From an uncultured Clostridia bacterium (GTDB lineage: Bacteria; Bacillota; Clostridia; Oscillospirales; Ruminococcaceae), in the NCBI GenBank assembly GCA_945910815.1, contig CAMDZD010000008.1, forward strand, positions 25,858 through 89,857: 64,000 nucleotides of DNA, written 5' to 3'. Positions 29,094-39,700 of this stretch are shown here, piece after piece. The first letter of the stretch is position 1. Each line of letters begins with the position of its first letter. Position numbers and translations under genes: made by a program. The notes under the pieces are model-generated. The model searched no databases, had not been told where the DNA came from, and saw only the letters and a list, made by a program, of their open reading frames with translations.

Positions 29094-30455
29094 TTAATGG
29101 ATATTACTGCACATTTCTATAAGGAGCTGAATGACATCATCGTTGTCAACAGCTCCGTCACTGTTGCAGTCGGCAGCAAACCTCCCCAGAGCTGTGAATA
29201 CTGAAATTTTATCAGGAAGTTGCCTTTCGGCAAGGATATATTCATTGAGAGCGGATATATCGAGCTTGTCGATAACTCCGTCACCGTTTACGTCACCTTT
29301 TTCCGGAATAGTATCGGGTTGCGGAACAGGAGCAATATCCTTAAGCGAAATTAAAGCGTATGAATCACCGAAAAAAATTTCAGCGGAGTTATCATTTATT
29401 TGTTTTACTTTTACAACGGCATTTTGGGGAATAGTGCAGAGAACGTCTCCGTTTCCGCAGTCTGTAACTTCAGCCGTTTCGCTTATGACAGTATATTCAT
29501 CAGTATAAGGAGTATCAAAAGTACTTACAACGGCAGTCTGTGAAATTACGGTTGAAGTAGTAGCAGTAGTTGAGGTAATTTCTTCTGTTGTATCGGGAGC
29601 ATCCGTTACAGTTCCCGACATATAAAATTCAGCATACTTCATTGAAATCCAGCCGGTTTCGCCGTTATATGAAGTTTTTCCCCAGCCGTCCGAAAATTCT
29701 GTGACAGTAACCTTTTCGCCGTTTGGAATGAGAGCAAGAGCCTCGGAATCAGTATTCGGATTTTCTCTCAGATTGAGAGCAGAGGCAGTAATTTCGTAGA
29801 TACCCTCTTTATAATCCGGAAATTCGGAGGGAGTATCAGGTTCTGTTGTATTTCCGCCGTCATATCTGAAATATCTGATTGTGTCGTGTGTGTATGAATT
29901 GTAGGGATAGGCGGAAAGCATATCAGTGGAATCACTTCCGGGGTCGCACATATAGACGGTGTTTCCGTCGGTATATTCAGCGAAAACCCAGTGATTGCCG
30001 ACATAGCATATTGAATAATAGCCTTCGTTCTGAAGTTCCATAAGTTTTTCTATGTATTCGGATTCTGTTGTGCCGTAAGGAACGGTATATTTTCCGGCAA
30101 CTTCGAGATTAGGAACAGCCTGTTCAACGATATTCCAGTTTGCAAGATTTCCATAAGCATCGAAACCGCCTAAATCGTTCATAGAGTTTACAAAAGTTCC
30201 GGGGTTGAATGAATCTGAAGTAACAGCACCGCAGTGTACAGCAAGAATTGCAATTGAAGTAGCAAGACAGCCAACGCCTGCAATTGTAGCACCTCCCGAA
30301 CCCATATTTATACTTCCCCATCTTGAATCTGACTGAAGCCAGTATTTATAATCAGGGTCAGAGGCATATGATGAAACGGGATTTGTTACAAAGCAGGAAC
30401 AGGCAAGCATTACAGCTGTTATGCCGGACAAGAATCTTTTGACCGGTTTTTGCAT
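29094..30455 (-). CDS. Secreted C39-like cysteine peptidase with SH3 and dockerin domains
   Basis: Signal peptide; LQSDSRWGSINMG...GVGCLATSIAILAVHCG with later GNHWVFAEY; SH3b ASALNLRENPNTDSEALALIPNGEKVTV; dockerin GDVNGDGVIDKLDISALNEYIL ... DCNSDGAVDNDDVIQLL. Confidence 0.83.
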   Translation of the reverse strand: MQKPVKRFLSGITAVMLACSCFVTNPVSSYASDPDYKYWLQSDSRWGSINMGSGGATIAGVGCLATSIAILAVHCGAVTSDSFNPGTFVNSMNDLGGFDAYGNLANWNIVEQAVPNLEVAGKYTVPYGTTESEYIEKLMELQNEGYYSICYVGNHWVFAEYTDGNTVYMCDPGSDSTDMLSAYPYNSYTHDTIRYFRYDGGNTTEPDTPSEFPDYKEGIYEITASALNLRENPNTDSEALALIPNGEKVTVTEFSDGWGKTSYNGETGWISMKYAEFYMSGTVTDAPDTTEEITSTTATTSTVISQTAVVSTFDTPYTDEYTVISETAEVTDCGNGDVLCTIPQNAVVKVKQINDNSAEIFFGDSYALISLKDIAPVPQPDTIPEKGDVNGDGVIDKLDISALNEYILAERQLPDKISVFTALGRFAADCNSDGAVDNDDVIQLLIEMCSNIH

Positions 30456-30478
30456 GTTAAAAACCTCCGTATTAAATT

Positions 30479-32668
30479 TTATTTTTTCTGAGATTTTCTG
30501 AATTTTCTGTATAATTCAGAGTAAAAGTCAATAACCTCCTTTTTATCGTTTTCGGTCAGCCTGATTTTACCGTATGATGATTTTTCAAACAGATTTCTGA
30601 TAAGTGAAATATCAATCTGTTTTTCATCGTTAAGAGTCTGACAAAGTTCTTTTGCAGTCACGTCCTTTCCGAACCCAAAGATTTGACGTACTCTTAAAAA
30701 GACGAGTGCAATGGTTTTATCAGGGTCTGCTCTTTTGATTCTGAGCATAAATAATATATTGACGATTGCAGGATAAAATTTAAATAAAAATATTCCTGCA
30801 ATCAGACAGACAGCAAGTATTATTCCGGAAGTATATATTCCTTTTGAAATATCAGCCTTTTGATAGTCAATTATATTGTCTGAAACAGTCGGTTCAAAGG
30901 AAGTCCAGCCGACAGCAGGAATATAAAGTTCCGGAAAGCCGTGAGCGTCACGGATTCTTATTTCATAATCCGGAGAATCTGCTGATGATTTACTGCTTAT
31001 TTCAGCAGGCTGATTCATATTGTAGCCCTCTGCGTATCTTGCCGGAATACCGCATGCCCTTGCAAGCAGTACCATAGCGGTAGCGTATTCATAGCATACG
31101 CCTCTTTTAGTTTCAAAGAGAAAAGTTTCAGCATTTTCACCGTCACTCTTTTTGTAGGTAAGGTCGTATATATAGTCATTGGCGAGAAAATACTTTTCAA
31201 TAGCAAGAGCCTTTTCGTAATCGGAATCAAGTCCGTCAGTAATCTGCACAGCGAGATTGTATATTTTCTGATTTTCTCCGTAATCGAGATTATCAGAGGC
31301 GGAATAAATTTCGCTGACAGCATCAGCCATAACATATGATTCATCATTCATGTTGTTGTCAGAAAGTATTCTGTACATTTCAGAATACATATTTTTTGCA
31401 TCTTCATATGAAAGGGAAGTGATAATTCCGTATACATCAGCATTGTATATAAAGCTGTCGGAATAGTATGTTATATTATAACTGCTGTTTTTCGGAAAAT
31501 TTCCGTCTTTTTCCCTGACAGTTCCGAAATTTGAAAATTCAGCCTTAACAGTGTCGGGAATGTCCGCACTTATAATCCATTCGGGAACGGGAAGAAGTCC
31601 GGAATTATATCCCATAGAGTAAAGCTTTAAGATTTTCTTTTCAGAATCCGGAATATCTGAAGATATGCTATTTATATTATACTTCTTTGCGAAGTCTTTG
31701 TCAAGTTTTGAACATAAAACAATAAGTTTAACTATTTCAGAAGGATTTTTCGGATAGTATTTTTCATTGAAATTATATTCATCATAATCAAAAGACCACT
31801 TGTCCTCTGAATAATTGTAATCAGTGAAAACCTGAGTTTTAAGGCGTAAAGGCTCATCAGCCTTTGCATAGTAAAGAATTTTGTCATTAGTTTGCAGACT
31901 GCTGAATTTTCCTGATTCAGCCTGATTATTGAAAATATTTATTTTGCTTATAAGCATATCGGTGAAAGCGTCCATATTTATAAGGCTTTCGAGGTATGTT
32001 CTGTCTGCAGTAATATTCGGCTTGGGGAGAAGTGAGGATATAATTCCGAATACAAGCACATAAACCGCAACTGACTGAAATATGCTGTCTTTTCCGACTT
32101 TTATGGAATTGTCACCGTTTCTGATGTTATTGAATTTTATCACATTCAGTACAAATATTACTGAAAGCAGAATAATAAATACAGCAGGCATCTGTTTGGA
32201 TTCCTTGCCGTATATTACGAAAGGTATCATAAATACAAGAAAAGTCATTGATATTCTGTACTGAACCTTTGTAAAATAATATACAACCGACGCAAAGAAC
32301 CCTGTAAAGAATATAAATACAGCTATTGTATACCACTGACTGTATTCGAGAGCATCCTGAGTGGTAATGAACCAGAGCAGAAAGCCTATGGGATATGTTT
32401 CAGAGCCTTTTCTTATTGCAAAGCCTATGAGATACATTCCTGCAATGAATAACGCAGTATAAGTAAAAAAGCCGATAACTTTGTGTCTTGCTATGAAATC
32501 AAATATTCTGAATATTAAAGCTGTTATCAGAAATGATGATATAAACCATAAAGGCGTTAAAATAGCCCTGTAATAGTACATTACGGCAGTATTGAGAAAA
32601 ACTGCATAAATAAGTGAACTGTCAGAAAGGACAGAAATAATTTTGTCTGAAAATTTTTTAACCGTCAT
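30479..32668 (-). CDS. Transglutaminase-like (TgpA-type) membrane protein
   Basis: N-terminal multi-TM, transglutaminase core RGVCYEYATAMVLLARACGIPARYAEGY...DAHGFPELYIPAVGWTSFEPT. Confidence 0.88.
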   Translation of the reverse strand: MTVKKFSDKIISVLSDSSLIYAVFLNTAVMYYYRAILTPLWFISSFLITALIFRIFDFIARHKVIGFFTYTALFIAGMYLIGFAIRKGSETYPIGFLLWFITTQDALEYSQWYTIAVFIFFTGFFASVVYYFTKVQYRISMTFLVFMIPFVIYGKESKQMPAVFIILLSVIFVLNVIKFNNIRNGDNSIKVGKDSIFQSVAVYVLVFGIISSLLPKPNITADRTYLESLINMDAFTDMLISKINIFNNQAESGKFSSLQTNDKILYYAKADEPLRLKTQVFTDYNYSEDKWSFDYDEYNFNEKYYPKNPSEIVKLIVLCSKLDKDFAKKYNINSISSDIPDSEKKILKLYSMGYNSGLLPVPEWIISADIPDTVKAEFSNFGTVREKDGNFPKNSSYNITYYSDSFIYNADVYGIITSLSYEDAKNMYSEMYRILSDNNMNDESYVMADAVSEIYSASDNLDYGENQKIYNLAVQITDGLDSDYEKALAIEKYFLANDYIYDLTYKKSDGENAETFLFETKRGVCYEYATAMVLLARACGIPARYAEGYNMNQPAEISSKSSADSPDYEIRIRDAHGFPELYIPAVGWTSFEPTVSDNIIDYQKADISKGIYTSGIILAVCLIAGIFLFKFYPAIVNILFMLRIKRADPDKTIALVFLRVRQIFGFGKDVTAKELCQTLNDEKQIDISLIRNLFEKSSYGKIRLTENDKKEVIDFYSELYRKFRKSQKK

Positions 32669-32672
32669 ATAG

Positions 32673-33857
32673 TCACACCTTTCTGAAACAGTTATCCGGA
32701 TTTAAATTCCATACATTTACAGGGGAATTTACAACGGCATTTTCATCGGCAATGATAAAGTGTATATTATCCTTGTTTGCTTTTACGAAATCTGAATTTA
32801 TAAGCATTTCGGGAACTTCAGCCGAAAATACAATATATGCACAAGCCTTTTCGGAATAAAAAATACTTTCATCAAAGTGAGAAATATTTTCGGACGGAGT
32901 TATTAAAACCGTCATAAGAATATTGTTTAACGATTCCTCGCTTTCGGCAGTAAAGCACTGCAAATCATTGCTTTCGGATTTGAAATATACTTTACATGCG
33001 ATACCCTGCTTTATGAAAAGCGAAAGCAGAGCAAAAGCACCCTGAATATTTTTTTCCTGATTAAGTATATTTTTGTGGCACAGGTCTATTATTACAACCG
33101 GCTGAACCGATGCAGATGCCTCATCAAGACGAACCATAAGTTTATTGCGTTTTGAAGAAAGTTTCCAGTTGATTCTTTTAAGGGAATCCCCTTGAATATA
33201 TTCACGGTGTTCATATCCTGCAACTGAATTTGCGGAAAATGCAAGCGGTGAATCCTGTTCCTCGTCATCACTTGTAACTACTATATCATTCACGGCACGG
33301 AAAAGTGTATTTGATGAATTTATTTCAGGAATATCCGGTATAACTCCTATATTTTCTGAATGAATTTCTGTTTTTGCCGGATATGAAACAACGCCCATAA
33401 ATCCCGATGAAAAAATTCCGCTGATATATATTCTGCCGTTTCCACCTGTCAGAGCGTTAATATCAAATTCAAATTCCTCTGAATTTTTCATACAAAGAGA
33501 TAATTTAAAATGCTTTTCGTCACCGCCGAGAACTTCGCTTGTTTTAATAAACAAATCAACGAATGAAAGAGGGAGCTTTCCCGTCTTTCCGGCAGTAATT
33601 TTTACTTTGAGCCTGTCTCCCTTTCTGACATATTCATCACATGAAAAGCTTATATTTATTCTTTTTCGGGCAAGATATGCGGTAAGATATGAAATCACGG
33701 CTGAAAACAGTGCAAAATATGCAAGAATCATACCTGTTTCGCCGTCAATATAGAAAGTAAATATAAAAATCAGAAACCATACAAAGCATATTCCAAAAAT
33801 ATTTTTTAATATATTGCCTTTGTTTTTTTTCAGATTAGGGTTAAACTGTTCTTTCAT
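32673..33857 (-). CDS. DUF58 domain protein
   Basis: Two N-terminal TMs, REYIQGDSLKRINWKLSSKRNKLMVR signature. Confidence 0.9.
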   Translation of the reverse strand: MKEQFNPNLKKNKGNILKNIFGICFVWFLIFIFTFYIDGETGMILAYFALFSAVISYLTAYLARKRINISFSCDEYVRKGDRLKVKITAGKTGKLPLSFVDLFIKTSEVLGGDEKHFKLSLCMKNSEEFEFDINALTGGNGRIYISGIFSSGFMGVVSYPAKTEIHSENIGVIPDIPEINSSNTLFRAVNDIVVTSDDEEQDSPLAFSANSVAGYEHREYIQGDSLKRINWKLSSKRNKLMVRLDEASASVQPVVIIDLCHKNILNQEKNIQGAFALLSLFIKQGIACKVYFKSESNDLQCFTAESEESLNNILMTVLITPSENISHFDESIFYSEKACAYIVFSAEVPEMLINSDFVKANKDNIHFIIADENAVVNSPVNVWNLNPDNCFRKV

Positions 33858-34780
33858 ACAGGTATTTCCGCCTTTTTCAGTAATTCGGATATATAATTTT
33901 CTGCTGTATGAAAATTGTTTTTCCCCTGCGGTGAAAGAATAATTCTGTGTGAGAGAACAGAAACGGCAATATTCTTGACATCATCGGGTATAACGTATTC
34001 ACGTTCATGCATATATGCAGACGCTTTCGAGCCTTTATGAAGTGCAATACTCCCTCTCGGACTGACTCCGAGTGAAAGATTGGGGTCATTTCGTGTCATA
34101 CCTGCTATTCTGACGATATAGTCCTTGATTTCGGGAGAAGTTCTGATTTTTTTTACTTCTGACTGCATTTGTATAATATCATCGCCCGTAAGAACAGTAT
34201 CAGCAATATTTTTTATTGGATTATCAAATTCAGTGCGTTCAAGTATTTTTATTTCCTCGGAACATTCGGGATAACCCATAGAGAGTTTCATAAAAAATCT
34301 GTCCATCTGTGCTTCCGGCAGATGATAAGTGCCGTATGTTTCGATGGGATTCTGTGTTGCCATAACCATAAAAGGTTCAGGGAGCCTGTGTGTCTGACCG
34401 TCAACGCTTATCTGATATTCCTCCATAACTTCAAGAAGTGCTGACTGAACCTTCGGAGATGCTCTGTTAATTTCATCGGCGAGCAGAAAGTTGCACATTG
34501 CAACTCCCTCACGGTAAACAAGACTGCCCGACTTGTCAACAATCGAAAATCCGACAATATCCGACGGCATTATGTCGGGAGTAAGCTGTATTCTGTTGAA
34601 TTTTCCGCCGACAGAGCGTGAAAGAGCTGTGACAAGCTGTGTTTTTCCTACCCCCGGAACGTCCTCAAGAAGTACATGACCACCGCAAAGCAGTGAAATT
34701 ATAACTTTTTTTATAGTTTCCTCCTTTCCGACAATAACCTTTGAAATTGAATCGACAAGTATTTTTGTTTTGATATTCAT
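33854..34780 (-). CDS. MoxR-family AAA ATPase
   Basis: HVLLEDVPGVGKTQLV, FLLADEINRASPKVQSALLEVMEE, QNPIETYGTYHLPEAQMDRF. Confidence 0.94.
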   Translation of the reverse strand: MNIKTKILVDSISKVIVGKEETIKKVIISLLCGGHVLLEDVPGVGKTQLVTALSRSVGGKFNRIQLTPDIMPSDIVGFSIVDKSGSLVYREGVAMCNFLLADEINRASPKVQSALLEVMEEYQISVDGQTHRLPEPFMVMATQNPIETYGTYHLPEAQMDRFFMKLSMGYPECSEEIKILERTEFDNPIKNIADTVLTGDDIIQMQSEVKKIRTSPEIKDYIVRIAGMTRNDPNLSLGVSPRGSIALHKGSKASAYMHEREYVIPDDVKNIAVSVLSHRIILSPQGKNNFHTAENYISELLKKAEIPV

Positions 34781-34815
34781 TTTAAAAATTCCTCCGGATT
34801 TCTGATAACAAGTAT

Positions 34816-34844
34816 ATTATACCACATATTGTTTAAAAATTCAA
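34816..34844 (-). promoter_or_regulatory. Sigma-A promoter for moxR-DUF58-transglutaminase operon
   Basis: Minus strand TTGAAT - 17 nt - TATAAT, TGG extended -10. Confidence 0.6.
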
Positions 34845-34916
34845 TACACCATAGATAGATTTTAACAGGAATTTATGATAAATTATGTGCAAAAAGTGAA
34901 AATTGTTTTAAATTCC

Positions 34917-34945
34917 TTGACTTTACCAGCCAATGACAGTAATAT
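34917..34945 (+). promoter_or_regulatory. Promoter for 3D-domain gene
   Basis: TTGACT - 17 nt - TAATAT. Confidence 0.5.
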
Positions 34946-35031
34946 TAAATATATCTCATTCATAAGCATTAAAAGGGAACTGTCGATTTTTCGACAGCTT
35001 TCCGGAAACTAAAGAAAGAGAGTTTTTAAAA

Positions 35032-35829
35032 ATGAAAAAGCAATTTAAACTTAAGAAACCAAACGGAAGAAGCTTTCAGATGTTCGGATTAGTGTCCGTT
35101 ATTCTGGCTACATTTGTTTCCTTTGCGTATCTTATGCCGGAAAACAGTACAGCATCAGAAACAACTCTTGTGCCTGCTGCTACGATAGTTACATCAACTT
35201 CTGCAACAACTACTGTAACTTCTTCAACAAGCACAACGCTTACAACATCAGCAACTGTGACTGCTACATCTTCAGCTTCAACAACGATGACGACAACAAC
35301 AACAACAACGTCTCTGACTTCAACCGTCACAACAACAACCAAGCCGGAAACTGTTTCTTCTTCTGTTACGACAACAACATCTGAAACAACAACTGCACCC
35401 GTAACTGAAATTCTTTATATAGCTGAAAATACCGAAACAGTTGCCGGAGAGGCTGATGAATCATCATTTTATGATGAAGATTATGAAGAATCAGACAAGC
35501 AGTATGATTATGATAATGATGATGAAAGTGAAATTTCCGGAGAAAGAATTTATCTCGGAACTTTCAAGATAACTCATTACTGTGCATGTTCGCAGTGTTG
35601 CGGTGAAAGTACAGGTATGACTGCAAGCGGAACTTATGCGACTGCCGGACGAACTGTCGGTGCATCAAGCTCATTTGATTTCGGCACAAAGCTTGAAATA
35701 GACGGTCAGGTTTATGTCGTTGAGGACAGAGGAGGATTTTCTGAAAATACAATAGATATCTTCTGCGATTCTCACGAAGAAGCTCTTGAAAAGGGCAGTT
35801 ATTATACCGATGTCTACATAGTTGAATAA
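35032..35829 (+). CDS. Secreted 3D-domain protein with Thr/Ser-rich linker
   Basis: N-terminal membrane segment, Thr-rich low-complexity linker, C-terminal 3D domain FKITHYCACSQCCG...GTKLEIDGQVYVVEDRGG...NTIDIFCDSHEEAL. Confidence 0.88.
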   Translation: MKKQFKLKKPNGRSFQMFGLVSVILATFVSFAYLMPENSTASETTLVPAATIVTSTSATTTVTSSTSTTLTTSATVTATSSASTTMTTTTTTTSLTSTVTTTTKPETVSSSVTTTTSETTTAPVTEILYIAENTETVAGEADESSFYDEDYEESDKQYDYDNDDESEISGERIYLGTFKITHYCACSQCCGESTGMTASGTYATAGRTVGASSSFDFGTKLEIDGQVYVVEDRGGFSENTIDIFCDSHEEALEKGSYYTDVYIVE

Positions 35830-35844
35830 ACATGATTCCAAAGA

Positions 35845-35884
35845 AAAAGGACAGACTTTTTTAAAAAAGTCTGTCCGCTTTTTT
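35845..35884. terminator. Bidirectional terminator
   Basis: GGACAGACTTTTTTAAAAAAGTCTGTCC with flanking A and T runs between convergent genes. Confidence 0.8.
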
Positions 35885-36533
35885 ATGTTTTTGAGGTGAG
35901 CTTGAAAACATCGGCAGATGCTCCTATAACTACAATGTGGTCATCAAAATCGAATCTGTAATCAGCACCCGGCAGAGACTGAAGTGAATTTCCCTTTTTG
36001 ACTGCGATAATATTTACCTTGTATTTTTTACGTACATCGATATCAAATATAGTTTTTCCTGCCCAGTCACGTATTATAGGAATTTCATAAAGTGAAAATT
36101 CACTTGTAAGCGGAATATAGTCAAAGACATTCTTAGCATTGTATCTTACGGCAAGCCTGTTTGCGGTTTCCTTTTCGGGATATACAATTTCATCAGCACC
36201 GATTTTTTTTAGCAAATCAGCCTGAATATCCTGATTAGCCTTTGCCATTACGAATTTTGCGTTGTATTTTTTCAGAAGTGAAGTAATTACAAGCGAGGAC
36301 TGAAAATCTTCTCCGATAGTTACAAAACATATGTCGAACTGGTCAACGCCGAGAGATTTTATTACATTTTCGTTGGTGCAGTCGCCAATCTGGGAGTCCT
36401 CAAAGGTAGCTGAAAGCTCTCCGATAAGTTTTTCGTTGGAATCAACAATCATAACATCATTGCCCAAATCGAGCATTCTTTTGGCAAGATGTCTGCCGAA
36501 TCGTCCCATTCCAATAACAAGTACGGATTTCAT
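35883..36533 (-). CDS. TrkA/KtrA-type potassium channel regulatory protein
   Basis: RCK-N VLVIGMGRFGRHLAKRMLDLGNDVMIVD, RCK-C domain. Start ATG 36533 preferred to ORF-track 36611. Confidence 0.9.
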   Translation of the reverse strand: MKSVLVIGMGRFGRHLAKRMLDLGNDVMIVDSNEKLIGELSATFEDSQIGDCTNENVIKSLGVDQFDICFVTIGEDFQSSLVITSLLKKYNAKFVMAKANQDIQADLLKKIGADEIVYPEKETANRLAVRYNAKNVFDYIPLTSEFSLYEIPIIRDWAGKTIFDIDVRKKYKVNIIAVKKGNSLQSLPGADYRFDFDDHIVVIGASADVFKLTSKT

Positions 36534-36569
36534 TAGCAAAAATCTCCTTTTATTATTCAAGATATGTGA

Positions 36570-36598
36570 ATTATAGCATACTAAAAGTTTTTTGTCAA
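36570..36598 (-). promoter_or_regulatory. Sigma-A promoter for TrkA-like gene
   Basis: Minus strand TTGACA - 17 nt - TATAAT, TGC extended -10. Confidence 0.7.
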
Positions 36599-36676
36599 GG
36601 AAAACCCGCATTTCCTTTGATTAATTGATTTTATATTTAAGTCGTTGGTGTTTATGAAAAAAATTGTCATAAACTA

Positions 36677-36705
36677 TTGAATTTTGTGCAAAAGTATTGT
36701 ATAAT
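36677..36705 (+). promoter_or_regulatory. Sigma-A promoter for the 1997-aa gene
   Basis: TTGAAT - 17 nt - TATAAT upstream of RBS AAGGAG. Confidence 0.6.
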
Positions 36706-36740
36706 TAATATGCTGAATCTATATTTAAGGAGAAATTTAT

Positions 36741-39700
36741 ATGAAAAGTTTAAGATTTATGAGACTGTCCTCTTTGCAGGAAGAAAATTTCATAAAAATT
36801 GTTTACGGGAAAAACCGCAAATTTTCCGGATACGTCACCGACAATGACCATAAAAAATCATTGGAATTATTGAATAAAAAAGGTGAACTTTTAGTTATAG
36901 AATACAGTGAAATAAAATCCTTTATTATAAAAAATAAAACTGCCGGATATGTTACTGCTCCGAAAATTAATGAAAACGTTTCCTTTACAGTTAAAAATTC
37001 CGTTGCCGATAAAGTTCCGGAAGCAAAAACAGAAACATCTGTTCCTGAAAAATCAGAAGAAACCGAAGAAATTATTTCTGAACCCGATATTCCGCCCGTT
37101 TCTGAACCCGAACCCGAAACGTTTATTCCGGAAGTGCCTGAGTCAGCGGATTTTTTCAGCAGGGAAAATTATATACAAGTCCCCGAAATAAACCGTGACT
37201 ATATAGCCAATCTTTACAATGGTATAGATAACAAGGAAATAAAAATTATAGTGACAAGATATTTCAACAGCTTTATGGCAGGCGATAAAAGTCATCAGAA
37301 AGATAAATGTATTTCTGCCGTTGCCGGATTCCGGAGAGATTTTCCGGAGTACAGCGAAGATAAAAATGCTGTAAGACTTCTTGCATTTATGTACGCTTAC
37401 AATGAAGATTTCGATAATGCATGCGATATTTTCACAAATGCGGAAGATTACCGCAATGCGGCTCTTTATGCATACCTTTCCGGAAATTATGAATCAGCCT
37501 TGCTTTATTCATATATTTTTATAAACAGTCAGTTACAGAACAGTCAGAAATATCCCGAAAATGTTCTTTATATACTTATCCGTTCATCTGTTGAAACAGA
37601 CAATGCCTTTTACATCTCGGAACTTGTTAAAAATTATCCCTGTTCGGGTTGCAGTGATGAAGCAAGCTTTGAGGGAGGACTCGACTATCTTCTCTATAAA
37701 AAGAACGTTTTTCAGAGTGAATCACTTGATTTGAAGTTAATCAGACTGAAAGACTGCTATAATTTTCAGCGTTATGAATTTGATGCGGATATTAAAAATT
37801 TCCCGAATGATGTTATGTTCGGACATATATTCGATGTAAATGGTCTTACATGTTCAATTTATCCTTTCAGCAGTCCGGGAAAAAAATATACTTTTTACCG
37901 CAGTTCAATAAAGCAGAAGGAACTTTCCGAAAAGCTTTCCGATGATGAACAGGACGTTACACGCATAAATGTTGCGTTTAATTCGAGAGACGGTCAGAAT
38001 GCTTTAAACGTCAGGGAAATTTCATTTGCTCCCGAAACAATGGCAAATCTTGGAATGAAATATTTTGAGGCAAAGAATTATAAATCGGCGCTGGACTGCT
38101 TTTTCGGTGCTTTCAATGACGATGAACAGAAAGAGGAAATGTTTTTCCATATAGTTCAGTGTTATCTTTCACTTGCAAAAACTGAAAACAAGAGTCAGAA
38201 TTACAAGAGCCTTAAAAAATTTGCTGACAAATACGGTTCATGCGTATCGGACAAATACAGGCTGAACGAAATATATTTCAATATATTTAAAGAAACAGGC
38301 ACTGAAAAGCAAATAAGCGAATATCTTGAACTTCTGATTGAAAATGCTGAAAGCTCTGAAAAGAAACTGATTTATATCAGGAAAAAGGCAGAAATGCTTT
38401 ATCAGAAAAATCTCTTTGCGGAAACTCTTGACGTTCTCAACAGCTGGACTGAATGTTTTAACAGTTCCGACAGTGTGATACAGGAACTTTACAGTGAAAC
38501 GGAAAAAAATACAATAATTCCGCTTATTGATAAATGCAAAGCAAAAACAGAAGAAATTCCGGCTGAGGAAACTTTTACCGAATCAAAGGAAAATATTGCT
38601 CAAACTCCGGAAACTGCTCCCGAACCCGAAGAAATTATTCCGCAGGAAGAGGAAACTGTTCCCGAAACTGAAGAAATTATTCCCGAACCGGAGCCCGAAG
38701 TTAAATCTGAAGATGTTTCACAGCAAAATCAGGAAAAATATATTGTTATGCCGTATGAAAGGGGAATACTTCCCGAACCCGAAAATAAAACGGAATATTC
38801 CGTTAAGTTCTTTGACGGCAGTGAAAATTATGATGTTAAGAAATGCTGTTCCGAACTGAAAAAATTCTTCAAAAAAAGAAACAGGGACAAGTTTTTTATA
38901 CAGATTTTTATACAAAGAATTATAAAAATGGTATTTTTCAGTGAGAACGTATTAAAACTTCTGCTGGATTTGATTATTGAGGAGCGAAAAGAAAATAATT
39001 ATAATTCAGTTGATGAAATACTGCTTTTCTTTTATTCAACAGGTATGCTCGGAAAAATTGTTAATGAACCCGAAAACAGCGAAAAATATTATTTTATAAC
39101 GAAAAAGGGTGCTGACGTCTTAAATAAGGACGATATTAAGAAAGAGATATTCCCGAATATATCCAAGGAAAACAGAAAAAGAATAAAAATAAGTTCATTT
39201 GTTGCTGATGAATTATCTCCTGTGCAGATATATATTAATCATTACGGAATTATATCAGAGGCAATTGCTCCGTATTCAAGAAAATATATAATTGATTCTG
39301 AAAAGCATGATATGATATATTTCAGAGCAAATGCTGTAATTTTCAGAAACAGGTCAGTTCCCTGTGCCAATGCAAAAGATGAATGTGTTTTTATGATTTT
39401 AACTCCCGATATAAAAGCGGATACTGATGAGGAACTTTACAGAAAGTGTGTTAAAAAATTTGCCGAAATTTTAAAAATTAAAACTGAAAAACTTAAATCT
39501 CCGGACAAATTTGCACTGGCTGTTATTTCCGGACAGTACGGTGCTGAATGGAATGAAATTTTTACGGAATTTTTCGGTGAGTATCTTTCATCTGAAAATT
39601 TATATGCTTCTTGTGAAAACAATAAATTCATTGACTGCAACGGTAATATTCTTACTGCTGTTGAAATTATATCCGCTATGCTCTCGGAAAATCCTCCCGA

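Noticed and set aside
35076-35342. Antisense poly-Val ORF opposite the 3D-domain gene
   Set aside because: Created by the Thr (ACN) repeats of the real gene read in reverse.
35160-35400. ACA/ACG triplet-rich tract as a possible DNA repeat element
   Set aside because: Explained as a Thr/Ser-rich linker within a secreted protein; no perfect unit structure.
36949-37191. ORF track 80-aa ORF inside the giant gene (also 38527-38859)
   Set aside because: Alternative frames of Pro-Glu-rich linker codons; no RBS, biased composition.
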